Shown here: positions 34,409 through 45,970 of the stretch, in pieces
Layout of the letters: each line of letters opens with the position of its first letter
Position numbering within the stretch: the first letter of the stretch is position 1
DNA from: JABFSA01 sp963827515
GTDB taxonomy: Bacteria > Acidobacteriota > Vicinamibacteria > Vicinamibacterales > UBA2999
NCBI GenBank assembly: GCA_963827515.1
Contig: CAWHBF010000021.1
Location: forward strand, 248,001 to 312,000
Length of the DNA: 64,000 nt
Direction of reading: 5' to 3'
Translations under genes and position numbers: made by a program
The notes under the pieces: generated by a model
What the model was told of the DNA's origin: nothing
What the model saw: only the letters and a program-made list of their open reading frames with translations
Database searches by the model: none

Positions 34409-36448
34409 CTAACGCGCCGCTGCCGGCGTCGAGGCTACCTGAGGCAGCTTGAACGCCACGAGTTCTCCACTATAGGTGCCGCCGCTGATCGACACGACGA
34501 GATGCTGCCTGCCGTTCAGCATGTAGGTCATTGGCGAGCCGGTCTGCGGCGCGGGCATGTACACCGCGCCGACTTCCTGCCCCGTCGCCTTGTCGTAGGC
34601 GCGCAACATCGCACCGCGCTGACCGTTTGGCGTCGTAAAGAAGCCGCCTTCCCCCGCAATGAGGAGCGACTTCGTCGCCAGCGTCCCGATCCGTCCGATG
34701 CGTCCGGTCTTCGGAATCTTCAGCCCCTTGAGCGCAGGGTGATTGCGAATATTGTCGGGCGTCTCCCCGTGCGCGATCTGCCAGACCAGGTCGCCTTTGT
34801 TGAGATCGATAGCCGTGATCGTCGCGTACGGTGGCTTGACGAGTGGCAGCCCCTGCACCGTGATCGGAGGCGCCGCCTCCGCTCCCGCAGCTCCCGCGGC
34901 CGGCAAAGCTGGTGGCGGCGCGGCGGGATTGGACGCCGTCCCGCGCACATAGCGCATGTCTGACCGCTTCCCATCAGACTCGACCAGACCGAGATCGGAG
35001 ATCTGATTCGACGAATAGACGTAGAGGTGGTTGGTCTCCGGATCGAGCGACCCGCCCTGCCAATTCGCCCCGCCGGTCGTAGAAGGCAGCATCAACGTGG
35101 CGAGCGGCCCGTCCCACCGACTCACGACAGGCGGCGTGTACAGCGGTCCGATCTTGTAACGCGACACAATCTTCACGGCCTCGGCACGCAGTTCCGGCGT
35201 GAAGTCGATCAAATCGTCGATCGCGACACCCTGCCGTGCGAAGGCCGGCGGCTTCGAGACAAACGGCTGTGTGGGGCTGCTCTTCTCGCCAGGGACGGTT
35301 GACGCTTCGACCGCGCGCTCTTCGATAGGCCACACCGGACGTCCGTTGGTCCGGTCGAGCACATAAACCCACCCCTGTTTCGTGGGCTGCGCCAGCGCCT
35401 TGATCGGACGGCCGTCCACCACGAGGTCGACCAGGATCGGCGCACAGGGAATGTCGGAGTCCCAGATGCCGTGGTGCACCAACTGGTAGTGCCAGCGCTT
35501 CTTCCCCGTCTTCAGCTCGACCGCCACGATGCTCTCGCCGTACAGCGTGTTCCCGGGTCTGTGGCCCCCGTAGTAGTCACCCGTCGGCAGCTCGACGGGC
35601 AGGTAGACCAGGCCCAGTTCCTCGTCGATGCTCATCTGCGCCCAGACGCCAGCGTTGCCGTTGGTGCCGGCCGAGCCGTCCTCCCAGGTTTCGATGCCCG
35701 GCTCACCGCCCATCGGAATCGTGTGAAAGATCCATAACCGCTTGCCCGTTCGTACATCGAAACCACGAACGTATCCATTGTCGTTGTCTCGACGTCTTGG
35801 AATACTGCCTGGTAGATGCGCGGCGCCAATCACGACGACATCACCGGAAATGACAGGCGCAGCGTGCAGCCCAATCTCGCCGGTCACGGGGTCCATCTCC
35901 TGGTCGTTGTTCAGCTTCAGATCGACGATGCCATTCCTGCCGAAACCCGGAATGGGGCGTCCGGTCTTCGCGTCGAGTGCGATCATCTGGTAGCCCGGCG
36001 TGACGTATACGATCCGGGCATCGCGGCCGTCGGTCCAATAGGCCAGTCCGCGGCCAGACAACTGCCTCGGCGCCGCCTCCCCGCGCTTCCCTTCGTTCAG
36101 GCTGTACATCCACAGCATCTCGCCCGTGGCCGCGTCGAGGGCCACCACGGCGCGGCGGGTGCCGCCGGTCGTGTACAGCACGCCGCCAACCATCAGGGGT
36201 GTTGACTGGAAGTTGAACTCAGGCCGAGGCCCGAGTGCGTCGGTCTTGAAGCGCCACGCCACTTCGAGCGAGGAGAAGTTGTCCTTGTTGATCTGGTCGA
36301 GAGGCGAGTAACGCGTACTTCGAAGATCCCCGCCGTACGTGCGCCATTCGCCCTCAGCAGGCACGCGCTGGGCGACCGCACCGCTCGAAAGGCACGTCGT
36401 CACCATCAACACCGCGACCCCGAACCTGACGATGTGTCGGCGTTTCAT
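34409..36448 (-). CDS. PQQ-dependent dehydrogenase
   Basis: A 679-residue periplasmic quinoprotein with an intact frame, from ATG 36448 (MKRRHIVRFGVAVLMVTTC signal). It begins EWRTYGGDLRSTRYSPLDQI and shows repeated W-motif blades (GEMLWMYSLNEGKRG, TGKRLWIFHTIP, TGKKRWHYQLVHHG), the LVHHGIWDSDIPCAP active-site block and GSPMTYMLNGRQHLVVSISGG near the end. No C-terminal haem domain, so it must pass electrons to a separate cytochrome, which is encoded 19 bases upstream (36468-36890). PQQ biosynthesis genes are not in the window. It is paralogous to the frameshifted gene 103 bases downstream. The quinoprotein glucose dehydrogenase-like subgroup is likely, since it lacks the vicinal-Cys ring of methanol dehydrogenases. 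Confidence 0.92.
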   Translation of the reverse strand: MKRRHIVRFGVAVLMVTTCLSSGAVAQRVPAEGEWRTYGGDLRSTRYSPLDQINKDNFSSLEVAWRFKTDALGPRPEFNFQSTPLMVGGVLYTTGGTRRAVVALDAATGEMLWMYSLNEGKRGEAAPRQLSGRGLAYWTDGRDARIVYVTPGYQMIALDAKTGRPIPGFGRNGIVDLKLNNDQEMDPVTGEIGLHAAPVISGDVVVIGAAHLPGSIPRRRDNDNGYVRGFDVRTGKRLWIFHTIPMGGEPGIETWEDGSAGTNGNAGVWAQMSIDEELGLVYLPVELPTGDYYGGHRPGNTLYGESIVAVELKTGKKRWHYQLVHHGIWDSDIPCAPILVDLVVDGRPIKALAQPTKQGWVYVLDRTNGRPVWPIEERAVEASTVPGEKSSPTQPFVSKPPAFARQGVAIDDLIDFTPELRAEAVKIVSRYKIGPLYTPPVVSRWDGPLATLMLPSTTGGANWQGGSLDPETNHLYVYSSNQISDLGLVESDGKRSDMRYVRGTASNPAAPPPALPAAGAAGAEAAPPITVQGLPLVKPPYATITAIDLNKGDLVWQIAHGETPDNIRNHPALKGLKIPKTGRIGRIGTLATKSLLIAGEGGFFTTPNGQRGAMLRAYDKATGQEVGAVYMPAPQTGSPMTYMLNGRQHLVVSISGGTYSGELVAFKLPQVASTPAAAR

Positions 36449-36467
36449 GCGTGTCTCCCTCATTGGC

Positions 36468-36890
36468 CTAGGGCCGGTTGCTCTGGAACGTGATCTGCCC
36501 GAGAACGGCCGTATCCGTGGCCAGTTCAACCGTGCCGGCAGGAATCTTCCCCAACTTCAGCATGTACGCGATGACATCCACGTTCTGCTGCCGCGACACA
36601 CTCCCGGGCATGTCCAGCGGCATCGACACGCGGATACGCTCGAGGAGATCACCAAGGGGCACACCTTCCCAATTGGCATTGAAGAGGTCTCCAACGAGCG
36701 CGGGCGCCGCTTCGGCTCCTGTCAACGTCTGTCCGTGGCAACGAGCACAGTGCTCCGCGGACACCTTCTCACCTCGGACGGCCTGGGCCTCGGTGTAAAC
36801 GCCGTCCCACACCGAACGTGGTGACCCCTGCCCAGCCGCACCCACCGCCCCTGCGGCGATGAGGATACCTGAAGCGAGCCAGATTCTCAT
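36468..36890 (-). CDS. Periplasmic c-type cytochrome, probable PQQ dehydrogenase partner
   Basis: A 140-residue monohaem cytochrome c with a signal peptide (IWLASGILIAAGAVGAAG). The haem site is CARCH with C48, C51 and H52, and the axial Met is probably in SMPLDMPGS. C-terminal ending ITFQSNRP. Its start follows directly on the stop of the M49-like gene with no spacer (36890/36891), and its stop is 19 bases before the PQQ dehydrogenase start, so the three are almost certainly co-transcribed. The dehydrogenase has no haem domain, so this is the natural electron acceptor. The partner oxidase is not in the window. Confidence 0.9.
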   Translation of the reverse strand: MRIWLASGILIAAGAVGAAGQGSPRSVWDGVYTEAQAVRGEKVSAEHCARCHGQTLTGAEAAPALVGDLFNANWEGVPLGDLLERIRVSMPLDMPGSVSRQQNVDVIAYMLKLGKIPAGTVELATDTAVLGQITFQSNRP

Positions 36891-38489
36891 TCAGCGTCTC
36901 CCCTCGCCCATCAGAGCCTCCGCGGTGACGAATCTCGGCTCGATGTCCACGGGGATCGATTTCAGCCGGTCGAGCACAACCTGCACCTGCGGCCGCACGA
37001 CGGCTCTCGTGGCGATCATCCGAACGGCCTCATCGTAGCCGCCCACCGCCTCCATCGTCATGATTTCGCGAGTCAGCTCGACGACGTTCTGCTGCATGCG
37101 AGCGGTATCGACGGCGAAGGTACCGTCCGATGCCACGGCTACGCCGCCGTGATCGAGAAAATAGTTGAGCTGGATCGCCACTCCGCACCCGTGTGCCTCG
37201 TTGACGCCGAACCGGATCGACCGAAACATCGACGCCAGATACGTCGTGTACATGGTGTCGTGGAGTGACCGGTCGAGCGTGCCACGATCGACGAGGAACT
37301 GGAGGGCAAAGAGGCCAGAGACATCCGCTTTGACCTCCTCGATGGCGCTGTAGGTATCCTTCAGCTCCTGGCGGACGGACGTCGAGCGGCCGCCAACGGT
37401 GATGCTGTGGGGGCCAAGACCGTGCATCAGCTCGTGCATCAGGATGTGCGTGAAGAAGGCGTCGAACGTCACGCGCGCCTGGTCCACCGGCGCGAGCGCG
37501 ACCTTCGAGATCGGCTGCAGCACCATCCGAAACTTCGCTTCCTGATTGTTCTTGAGCATGACGCTCTTGCTGCCCTTGGCCGAAATCACCCGCTCGTCGT
37601 TGGGCAGATTGAACGCGGCCGTCTGAACGCCCTTGTTCGCGTCGCCGGCGGAGAACACAGTGTTGACCACGCGGATCGGCGCCATCTCGCCGAGTCTGGG
37701 GTTCCGGTGCCTCGGATCGATCGGCAGGTTGTCCTCGATCGTCTGCAGTTCGGCACCAAACCGCCCGAGCTTCTTCGTCTCGACGTCATCCCGGACCGTG
37801 ATGAACGCCTCGAACGCCGCCTTGTAGTTGAACCACCCGTCCTCGTAAACCTCGTACGGGCCGATGGTCGGCTCGAGCGTGGCGTCGAGCTCCATCCAGG
37901 CAATGTCGCTCTCGTAGTAATCGTTGGTCAGGAGTGCGTCGGCTCGACTCGTGAGGAACGCTTTCAGCGTCGGCTGGCGCGTCAGTGATCCGGCGTCACG
38001 AAGGAGCGACGCCACCTGCTCGATCTCGCCTTGGTACTCGAGCGTGTAGGGCACCGTCGTAAGCTGTCCGTCTGGCGCGCGCCGGATCGTCGTGAAGAAC
38101 CCGGTGGCCGCGGCGCGATCGGACGGTGCCAATGTCGCGATCCACGCTTCCACCTCGTCTTTCGTGGCATCGGCCGGATAGAAGTGCGCCTGTGGAGGTT
38201 TCGGGGGGACACCGGGCACGAACGGTTCATCATGATCGAGCCGAGACCACGGGCCCTTGTTGAGGAGAAAATATCGCAGCCGGGCGCGGCCGAGGTCGGA
38301 CATGTCGCGTGCGAGCGTCTGCAGCATCGCCTCGTTGCCGGCCCACACCTGTCGCAAATAGAGCGCGTCGATCACCCTCGCGGCGTCCACGAGCTTCGCC
38401 AGCGCCCCCTGCTCGTTTGCCGGCAGCGTCGAGAGATCGGCGGACAGATCAACCGGCGCGAAGCGCGCAGTCATCTCTTCCAGGGTCAT
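36891..38489 (-). CDS. M49-like dipeptidyl-peptidase III-family zinc peptidase
   Basis: A 532-residue protein. The zinc site is HELMHGLGPH (H352, E353, H356) and the downstream acidic ligand EEVKAD (E384/E385), which corresponds to the EECRAE/D motif of DPP III. True DPP III has a one-residue longer HEXXGH; here it is HEXXH, as in bacterial relatives. The surrounding sequence (LMHELMHGLGPHSITVGG, SVRQELKDTYSAIEEVKAD, GCGVAIQLNYFLDHGG) is consistent. It lacks any signal peptide from ATG 38489, although relatives may be exported, so either it is cytoplasmic or its leader is lost. It lies 1 base from yqgE and directly abuts the cytochrome c gene. Peptide substrates unknown. Confidence 0.82.
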   Translation of the reverse strand: MTLEEMTARFAPVDLSADLSTLPANEQGALAKLVDAARVIDALYLRQVWAGNEAMLQTLARDMSDLGRARLRYFLLNKGPWSRLDHDEPFVPGVPPKPPQAHFYPADATKDEVEAWIATLAPSDRAAATGFFTTIRRAPDGQLTTVPYTLEYQGEIEQVASLLRDAGSLTRQPTLKAFLTSRADALLTNDYYESDIAWMELDATLEPTIGPYEVYEDGWFNYKAAFEAFITVRDDVETKKLGRFGAELQTIEDNLPIDPRHRNPRLGEMAPIRVVNTVFSAGDANKGVQTAAFNLPNDERVISAKGSKSVMLKNNQEAKFRMVLQPISKVALAPVDQARVTFDAFFTHILMHELMHGLGPHSITVGGRSTSVRQELKDTYSAIEEVKADVSGLFALQFLVDRGTLDRSLHDTMYTTYLASMFRSIRFGVNEAHGCGVAIQLNYFLDHGGVAVASDGTFAVDTARMQQNVVELTREIMTMEAVGGYDEAVRMIATRAVVRPQVQVVLDRLKSIPVDIEPRFVTAEALMGEGRR

Positions 38490-38490
38490 C

Positions 38491-39044
38491 TCAGTGAACC
38501 CCTGAACTCGTCTGCAACGCGGCGGGATCGGCGCCGAGGCGGCGGATGGCCGTTTCCCACATCTGTTCCGCCGGCACTCCGAAGATCAAACCCGGGTCCA
38601 CACCGGTCGTCAGCCACGACGAGGTCGCCAGTTCCTTGTCGAGCTGCCCGGGTCCCCAGCCGGCGTAGCCGACGATGACGCGCGCGCGGGAGGAGGGTGG
38701 TGTTTGCAGGAGCTGCAGCGCCAGCTCTTGCGAGGACGAAAGCAGAACGCCCGGACAAATCTCACGCTGCTCCTCGTCAGGGCTCTGCGCCTCCGCCATG
38801 AGCACCCATGTCCGCTGCGGATCGACCGGTCCGCCCATCCAGAGCACCAGCGAAGGATCGACGCGCACCGGAGGGTCGGTCTTCACGAGCTGCCACGCCG
38901 GTTCGTCCATCGGCCGGTTGACGACGAGCCCAAAGGCGCCTTCCTCGGTGTAGTCGCAAAGCAGGATCACCGTCCGCGCAAAGTTCGGGATCGGCCATCT
39001 GAGGCATGGACACGAGGAGGATCGGAGCAGTGTCCGACGTTCAT
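38491..39044 (-). pseudogene. YqgE/AlgH family protein, two frameshifts in the first 20 codons
   Basis: The body, from NFARTVILLCDYTEEGAFGLVVNRP to the stop, is a complete YqgE/AlgH domain (UPF0301). The N-terminus TSDTAPILLVSMPQMADP is in a second frame, and ATG 39044 is in a third. Removing one base of ATGAACG near 39040 and one of the GGG at 38987-38989 gives MTSDTAPILLVSMPQMADP running straight into NFARTV, 183 residues in total, the usual length of the family. Function is unknown, although AlgH was linked to alginate regulation in Pseudomonas. It is between queG (8 bases upstream) and the M49-like gene (1 base), so part of one transcript. The upstream TTTTGAC array and the frame to 39213 are not part of it. 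Confidence 0.8.
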
Positions 39045-39052
39045 GCTGGAGA

Positions 39053-40144
39053 TCATACCTTCGACTTTTTACTTTTGACTTTTGACTTTTGACTTTCGTC
39101 GAGCGCCCACGCGACATGTTCTTGCACCATCTCGTCAGCGGCAGACACACGGTCGGGACCGCTTTCGACCAGCGCCGCGAGAGCCGCGCGATCGCCGCTG
39201 TTACCGATGGCAACGGCCAGGTTCCGTCGAAGTCCCGTCAGCTTCGCCCGAGTCATGGCTGTCCCCTTGAGCCGCGATCGAAGTTCGGTGTCTGGCTGAC
39301 GCCAGAGATCAACGAGGGCCGGCAGCTTCAGGCCGGCGCGGGGCTGCCACGCGGGATCATCCGATTGCGGCGCGGCCTGGTTGTAGGGACAGACGTCCTG
39401 GCAGATGTCGCAGCCGTACACGAGGGTATCCAGCGGCGCGCGCAACGCCACCGGGATCGCGCCCTTGATCTCGATCGTCAAGTACGAGAGACACCGCGTC
39501 GAATCGAGCACGCCCGGCTCAACGAGCGCATTCGTCGGACACGCGTCGAGGCATCGTGTACACGCACCACACTGGTCGGTCCCGGCCGCATCGGGTTCGA
39601 GCGCCAGCGTGCAGATGATTTCAGAGAGGAACAGCCACGACCCGAGCTCCGGATTGATCAGGCAGGTGTTCTTTCCAATCCACCCCAGACCGCCGTATTG
39701 CGCGTAGACCCGCTCCTGCACCGGACCAGTGTCCACGTACGCCCTCGCGTCGAAAGGCTCGGCCGACTCGGTGCGCATCCACGCAAGAAGAGCCTCGAGA
39801 CGCAGCTTGATCACGTCGTGGTAGTCGTCGCCCCACGCATAGCGGGAGATGACTGCAGCGTCCCGATCCGGCTCGGTGTCGTAGGGCTGAACGGTGTTGT
39901 ACAGCGTACCCGTGACGATGACACTGCGCGCGCCGGGCACCACGGCGCGCACGTCCGCGCGACGGTCGGCCGAGCGCGGGATGTACGCCATCTCACCGGC
40001 GTATCCGCGAGCGATCCACTCGGGCAGGAAGGCCAGCTCGGGAAAATCGTCGGCAGGCGCGATCCCGCACAGATCGAAGCCCAATGCACGCGCCCTGGCC
40101 TTGATCGCGGAAGAAGTCACCACGGGATCGACGGGCTGCGTCAC
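39053..40144 (-). CDS. queG: Epoxyqueuosine reductase QueG
   Basis: A 363-residue cobalamin- and [4Fe-4S]-dependent enzyme that reduces epoxyqueuosine to queuosine in tRNA (positions with GUN anticodon). The catalytic Asp is D138 in VDTGPV. Two [4Fe-4S] clusters use CGACTRCLDAC (C192, C195, C198 and C202) and CDICQDVC (C245, C248 and C252), with C218 as an extra ligand. GKNTCLINPELGSW is the family core. The C-terminal 15 residues (SQKSKVKSKKSKV) are encoded by a 7-bp GACTTTT array and are not conserved. It heads a run of minus-strand genes with yqgE, M49, cytochrome c and PQQ dehydrogenase, although no functional link with these is known. Confidence 0.94.
   Translation of the reverse strand: MTQPVDPVVTSSAIKARARALGFDLCGIAPADDFPELAFLPEWIARGYAGEMAYIPRSADRRADVRAVVPGARSVIVTGTLYNTVQPYDTEPDRDAAVISRYAWGDDYHDVIKLRLEALLAWMRTESAEPFDARAYVDTGPVQERVYAQYGGLGWIGKNTCLINPELGSWLFLSEIICTLALEPDAAGTDQCGACTRCLDACPTNALVEPGVLDSTRCLSYLTIEIKGAIPVALRAPLDTLVYGCDICQDVCPYNQAAPQSDDPAWQPRAGLKLPALVDLWRQPDTELRSRLKGTAMTRAKLTGLRRNLAVAIGNSGDRAALAALVESGPDRVSAADEMVQEHVAWALDESQKSKVKSKKSKV
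39063..39097. repeat. Heptamer tandem array, GACTTTT type
   Basis: Five units in phase: GACTTTT, TACTTTT, GACTTTT, GACTTTT, GACTTTC. It lies within the 3' end of queG (stop at 39053) and encodes its Lys/Ser-rich tail. It resembles the TACCAGC arrays in period and copy number but not in sequence. Confidence 0.85.
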
Positions 40145-40158
40145 TCGCTTATGGCCTT

Positions 40159-40250
40159 GGCGGGTCCGCTGCGCGGAACCCGCCCTACGTACCTACGAAT
40201 ACGCGGAACCCGCCCTACGTACCGCTAGTACGCGGAACACGCCCCACGGA
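40159..40250. repeat. GCGGAACCCGCC repeats with a hairpin in the acnA-queG spacer
   Basis: GGCGGGTCCGC and GCGGAACCCGCC (40159-40184) form an imperfect hairpin. GCGGAACCCGCCCTACGTAC then occurs as a direct repeat at 40172-40191 and 40203-40222 (31-base period), with a degenerate third copy at 40232-40248. The region lies between acnA and queG, both transcribed leftward. Confidence 0.75.
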
Positions 40251-40253
40251 CGA

Positions 40254-42957
<2,704 letters not shown>

Positions 42958-42971
42958 GATGTGAGTTGCCT

Positions 42972-43006
42972 CTTGGCTTTGGTCTCTGGTCTTAGGCTCT
43001 TGGTCT
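42972..43006. repeat. Heptamer array, TTGGTCT type, in the lpxB-acnA spacer
   Basis: Five units: CTTGGCT, TTGGTCT, CTGGTCT, TAGGCTC, TTGGTCT. A looser inverted relative (GAGAGACCAGCGCCC and GAAGACCACT) follows at 43057-43090, giving an imperfect stem with the array. The 205 bases between acnA and lpxB contain nothing else. Confidence 0.6.
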
Positions 43007-43161
43007 GGTCTATCGGCATCTAGGCTCTCGCATCTGGACGGCGAACTGCCATGCGCCCGAGAGACCAGCGCCCAAGGCCTGAAGACCACTTTTGATCATA
43101 CCCCGCGCGAAAGCATGTCGAGAAGTACGGAGACGACGCCAGCAAGGTTTCGGCGCCAATC

Positions 43162-44298
43162 TCAGGATGGTCGCGTGCGTCTCGCCGCCACCTCGAGAAC
43201 CGCGGCGGCTGCCCGTCCACTGGCCCCGGACGAGCCCAGCCGATCTCTGACACCTCGCAGCGCCTCTCGCATCACGTCATAGCGCGTCAGATCGGTCAAG
43301 AGTCCGATGGCTTCCGCAGCCACCCGCTCAGGCGTGAACTCCTCCTGAATCAGCTCGGGCACGACGCGGCGTCCAGCGATGAGGTTCGGCATCGCATAGG
43401 TATCGACATTCAGGAATGGCTTCCCGAGCCGGTAGGACAGTGCCGACACGCGATACACCACGACCATTGGCCGCTCGTGCAAGGCGGCTTGCACCGTCGC
43501 GGTTCCCGACGCGGTGATCACCACGTCCGATGCCGCGAGCACGTCGTCCGCGTGCCCATCGACGATCGTGACTCCGCTCGTCGATAAAGCGCTGAACATC
43601 TGGTCCGACAGGCCAGGCGCGCGTGCGACGACGAACTGCACCCCAGGCACCCGGGAGCGAATGAGCGGCAGCGCCGAGGCCAGGACGGGAGCGATGCGTG
43701 CTACTTCGCTCCGACGACTGCCCGGTAGCAGCGCCACGGTCGGCACCTCTGGCGACAGACCGTGCGCTCGTAGAAACTCGCCGCGCGGTTGCGACGCTCG
43801 AGCCAAGTCCACGAGCGGGTGCCCGACGAACTGGACCGGCACTCCGGCTCGCTCATAGAACGCCGATTCGAACGGAAAAATCACCAGCACCTTGGTGACG
43901 AACCGCTTCATCGTCTCCATGCGACGTGGCCGCCAGGCCCATAGCTGCGGGCTGACGTAGTAGACAACCGGCACGCCGAGGCGCCACATCGCCGCAAGGA
44001 GATGGAAGTTGAAGCCGGCGAAGTCGATGGCCACGAAGACATCCGGACGTTCGGCCTTGGCTGCCGCAACGAGACGTCGATACATGGCGTACGCCTGGGG
44101 AAGGATGCGCACGATCTCGGTGAGCCCAGCCACCGACAGTCCGGCGAAGTTCCCGACCAGCCTGGCACCGGCCGCTTCCATCCGCTCACCACCGAACCCG
44201 AAGATTGTGGTGGAAGGTGCACGAGCGCGGAGCTCAGCGACGAGAGCGGCGGCGTAGAGATCGCCGGACGGCTCGCCGCAGGAGATCATGACGTTCAC
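43162..44298 (-). CDS. lpxB: Lipid-A-disaccharide synthase LpxB
   Basis: A 378-residue GT19 enzyme that joins UDP-2,3-diacylglucosamine and lipid X to form the lipid A disaccharide at the inner membrane. Signatures are ISCGEPSGDLYAAAL at the N-terminus, FGFGGERMEAAGARL, DVFVAIDFAGFNFHLL, SPQLWAWRPRRMETMKRFV and VQFVGHPLVD, all of which are conserved LpxB blocks. LLPGSRRSEV and ASGTATVQAAL follow. GTG 44298 or ATG 44289 can be the start; the GTG belongs to the GTGAACG terminus of the adjacent family C repeat, so the ATG is likely to be the ancestral start. Together with lpxD (48122) it shows an LPS-type outer membrane. lpxA and fabZ, often neighbours, are absent. Confidence 0.95.
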   Translation of the reverse strand: MNVMISCGEPSGDLYAAALVAELRARAPSTTIFGFGGERMEAAGARLVGNFAGLSVAGLTEIVRILPQAYAMYRRLVAAAKAERPDVFVAIDFAGFNFHLLAAMWRLGVPVVYYVSPQLWAWRPRRMETMKRFVTKVLVIFPFESAFYERAGVPVQFVGHPLVDLARASQPRGEFLRAHGLSPEVPTVALLPGSRRSEVARIAPVLASALPLIRSRVPGVQFVVARAPGLSDQMFSALSTSGVTIVDGHADDVLAASDVVITASGTATVQAALHERPMVVVYRVSALSYRLGKPFLNVDTYAMPNLIAGRRVVPELIQEEFTPERVAAEAIGLLTDLTRYDVMREALRGVRDRLGSSGASGRAAAAVLEVAARRTRPS

Positions 44299-44475
44299 GC
44301 TTCTGAGTTCTCTGTTCTCGGTTCGTGTTCAGGTTCGGTGCTGGGTTCGCGGTTCTCGGTTCGGGGTTCAGGTTCGAGAACAGAGGTTCGGGGTTCGGGA
44401 ACAGAGAACCGTGAACTTGAACCGTGAACCGAACCTGAACACGAACCGAGAAGACAGAACCAAGAAGTGTGAACG
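44292..44475. repeat. Family C GGTTC-rich long inverted repeat (copy C3)
   Basis: It starts CGTTCAC (44292-44298) and ends GTGAACG (44469-44475). The left arm CTTCTGAGTTCTCTGTTCTC, then GGTTCGTGTTCAGGTTCGG, is matched by the right arm CCGAACCTGAACACGAACC and GAGAAGACAGAACCAAGAAG, giving about 45 near-perfect base pairs. The centre is filled with GGTTCGGGGTTC words. It sits between the 44486 M16 gene and lpxB, and its left end contains the possible lpxB GTG start. Confidence 0.88.
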
Positions 44476-44485
44476 ACGAGCTGCT

Positions 44486-45970
44486 CTACGGTCCTCTGCG
44501 GAGTGACGCCGACATGAGGTCGAGCTCTTCGATCGGTACGATCTCGAAGTCGGAGAACCCGACCCGTTCCAGCTGCGGGACGAACTCTGACGCGTTGCCC
44601 ACGAGCACGATCGACAGCCGGTCGGGACGCACGTAGGCGCGGGCGACACGCTGGATGTCATCCGGCGTCACCCGTTGGACGCGCTCGCGGAAGGTGCCGA
44701 TCTCCTCCACGGGCAGCTCGTAGAACACCACGTTCAGCACTTGCGTGGCGATGTCGTTCGGGGTCTCGATCGTCAACGGAAAGCTCCCGGCCAGATAGGC
44801 CTGCGCGTCCGACAGCTCCCGCAGGGAGACGCGCTCGCGCTGGAGCTTCGAGATTTCGTCGACCATGAGTCGAAGAGCCTCGCCGGTCGTTTCGGTACGG
44901 GTATCGGTCTCGGCCACGAAGTCGCCCGTCTCTTTTCGCGCCTCCGCGCTCGCCGACGCGCCGTACGTCAGCCCGCGCTCGGACCGCAACACACGATGCA
45001 GTCGGTTCGCGCCCTCGCCCCCGAGGATCTTCACCGCAAGGTCGAACGCCAGATAGTCCGAATGCTTTCGCGGGATCGCGATCTGACCGACGCGGATCTC
45101 CGTCTGCACGGCGTCAGGCTTGTCCACGATGACTATCCGCCTGGCCGACGGCGGCGGGTCGATCACCTTGACGGGCTCGATGGCGGCGCGAGGCCAGGCG
45201 CCGAATACCCGTTCGGCGGCGGCGAATCCTTCTTCACTGCTGATGTCCCCAACGATCGCGAGGATCATGTTGTTGGGCACGAAATTCCGCTTGTGATACG
45301 CCTGAAGATCGGCGCGCGTGATGGCGGCCAAGGTCTGCGGGGTACCGCTGTTCGGTAGTCCGTAGGGATGAAAGCCGTACACCAACCGATCGAACAAGGT
45401 GCCGGCGATGTAATCGGGATCCTCGGCACTGACCTGCAACGACGACATCGTTTGTTGCTTCTGCCGCTCGATCTCTTCGACGGCGAACGCGGGGTTCCGA
45501 ACGATGTCGGACAGCAGTTCCATGGCCACGCCGAATGAATCCTTCATCACGACCACGTTGACGAAGCTCAGGTCGGAGCCGGAACCGGCGCCGAGCGCTC
45601 CGCCGATGAAGTCGATCTGATCGGCGATTTGCTCTGAGCTCTTCGTGGTCGTCCCCTGGTCGAGGAGGGTTCCAGTCAGGCTCGCGACGCCAGCCTTGCC
45701 TGGCAGGTCCTGGACGGACCCCGCACGCACCACCATCCGCATGCTCACGGCCGGCTGCTCGTGGTGCGCGACCGTGATCACCTGGAGCCCGTTGACCAGC
45801 GTGCGCACCTCGTACGGCGGGAACTTGACGGCACGTGCGGGGAGCGGCTGCGGCGGGGGTTCCGACGGCCAGTTCGAGACCTGCGCGCTCACCGCACTGG
45901 TGTACACCGCGAACCCAACGCCCAGCACGCCCGGCAGGAGTCCGAACCCCAGCAACACGCGTCTCCTCAT
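44486..45970 (-). CDS. M16-family peptidase-like subunit lacking the zinc motif
   Basis: A 494-residue exported protein (signal region LGFGLLPGVLGVGFAVYTSA). It aligns with M16B-type peptidases: TLVNGLQVITVAHHEQPAVS at the start, and the position of the zinc helix reads GVASLTGTLLDQGT, with neither His nor Glu of HxxEH, so it is not catalytic. The substrate-binding pattern near residue 330 (SERGLTYGASASAEARKETG) with Arg and Tyr is kept. It overlaps the active subunit gene upstream by 4 bases (45967-45970). The two are probably halves of one heterodimer, like mitochondrial processing peptidase and bacterial M16B pairs. The stop TAG is in a CTCTAC sequence resembling a family A end. Confidence 0.88.
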   Translation of the reverse strand: MRRRVLLGFGLLPGVLGVGFAVYTSAVSAQVSNWPSEPPPQPLPARAVKFPPYEVRTLVNGLQVITVAHHEQPAVSMRMVVRAGSVQDLPGKAGVASLTGTLLDQGTTTKSSEQIADQIDFIGGALGAGSGSDLSFVNVVVMKDSFGVAMELLSDIVRNPAFAVEEIERQKQQTMSSLQVSAEDPDYIAGTLFDRLVYGFHPYGLPNSGTPQTLAAITRADLQAYHKRNFVPNNMILAIVGDISSEEGFAAAERVFGAWPRAAIEPVKVIDPPPSARRIVIVDKPDAVQTEIRVGQIAIPRKHSDYLAFDLAVKILGGEGANRLHRVLRSERGLTYGASASAEARKETGDFVAETDTRTETTGEALRLMVDEISKLQRERVSLRELSDAQAYLAGSFPLTIETPNDIATQVLNVVFYELPVEEIGTFRERVQRVTPDDIQRVARAYVRPDRLSIVLVGNASEFVPQLERVGFSDFEIVPIEELDLMSASLRRGP

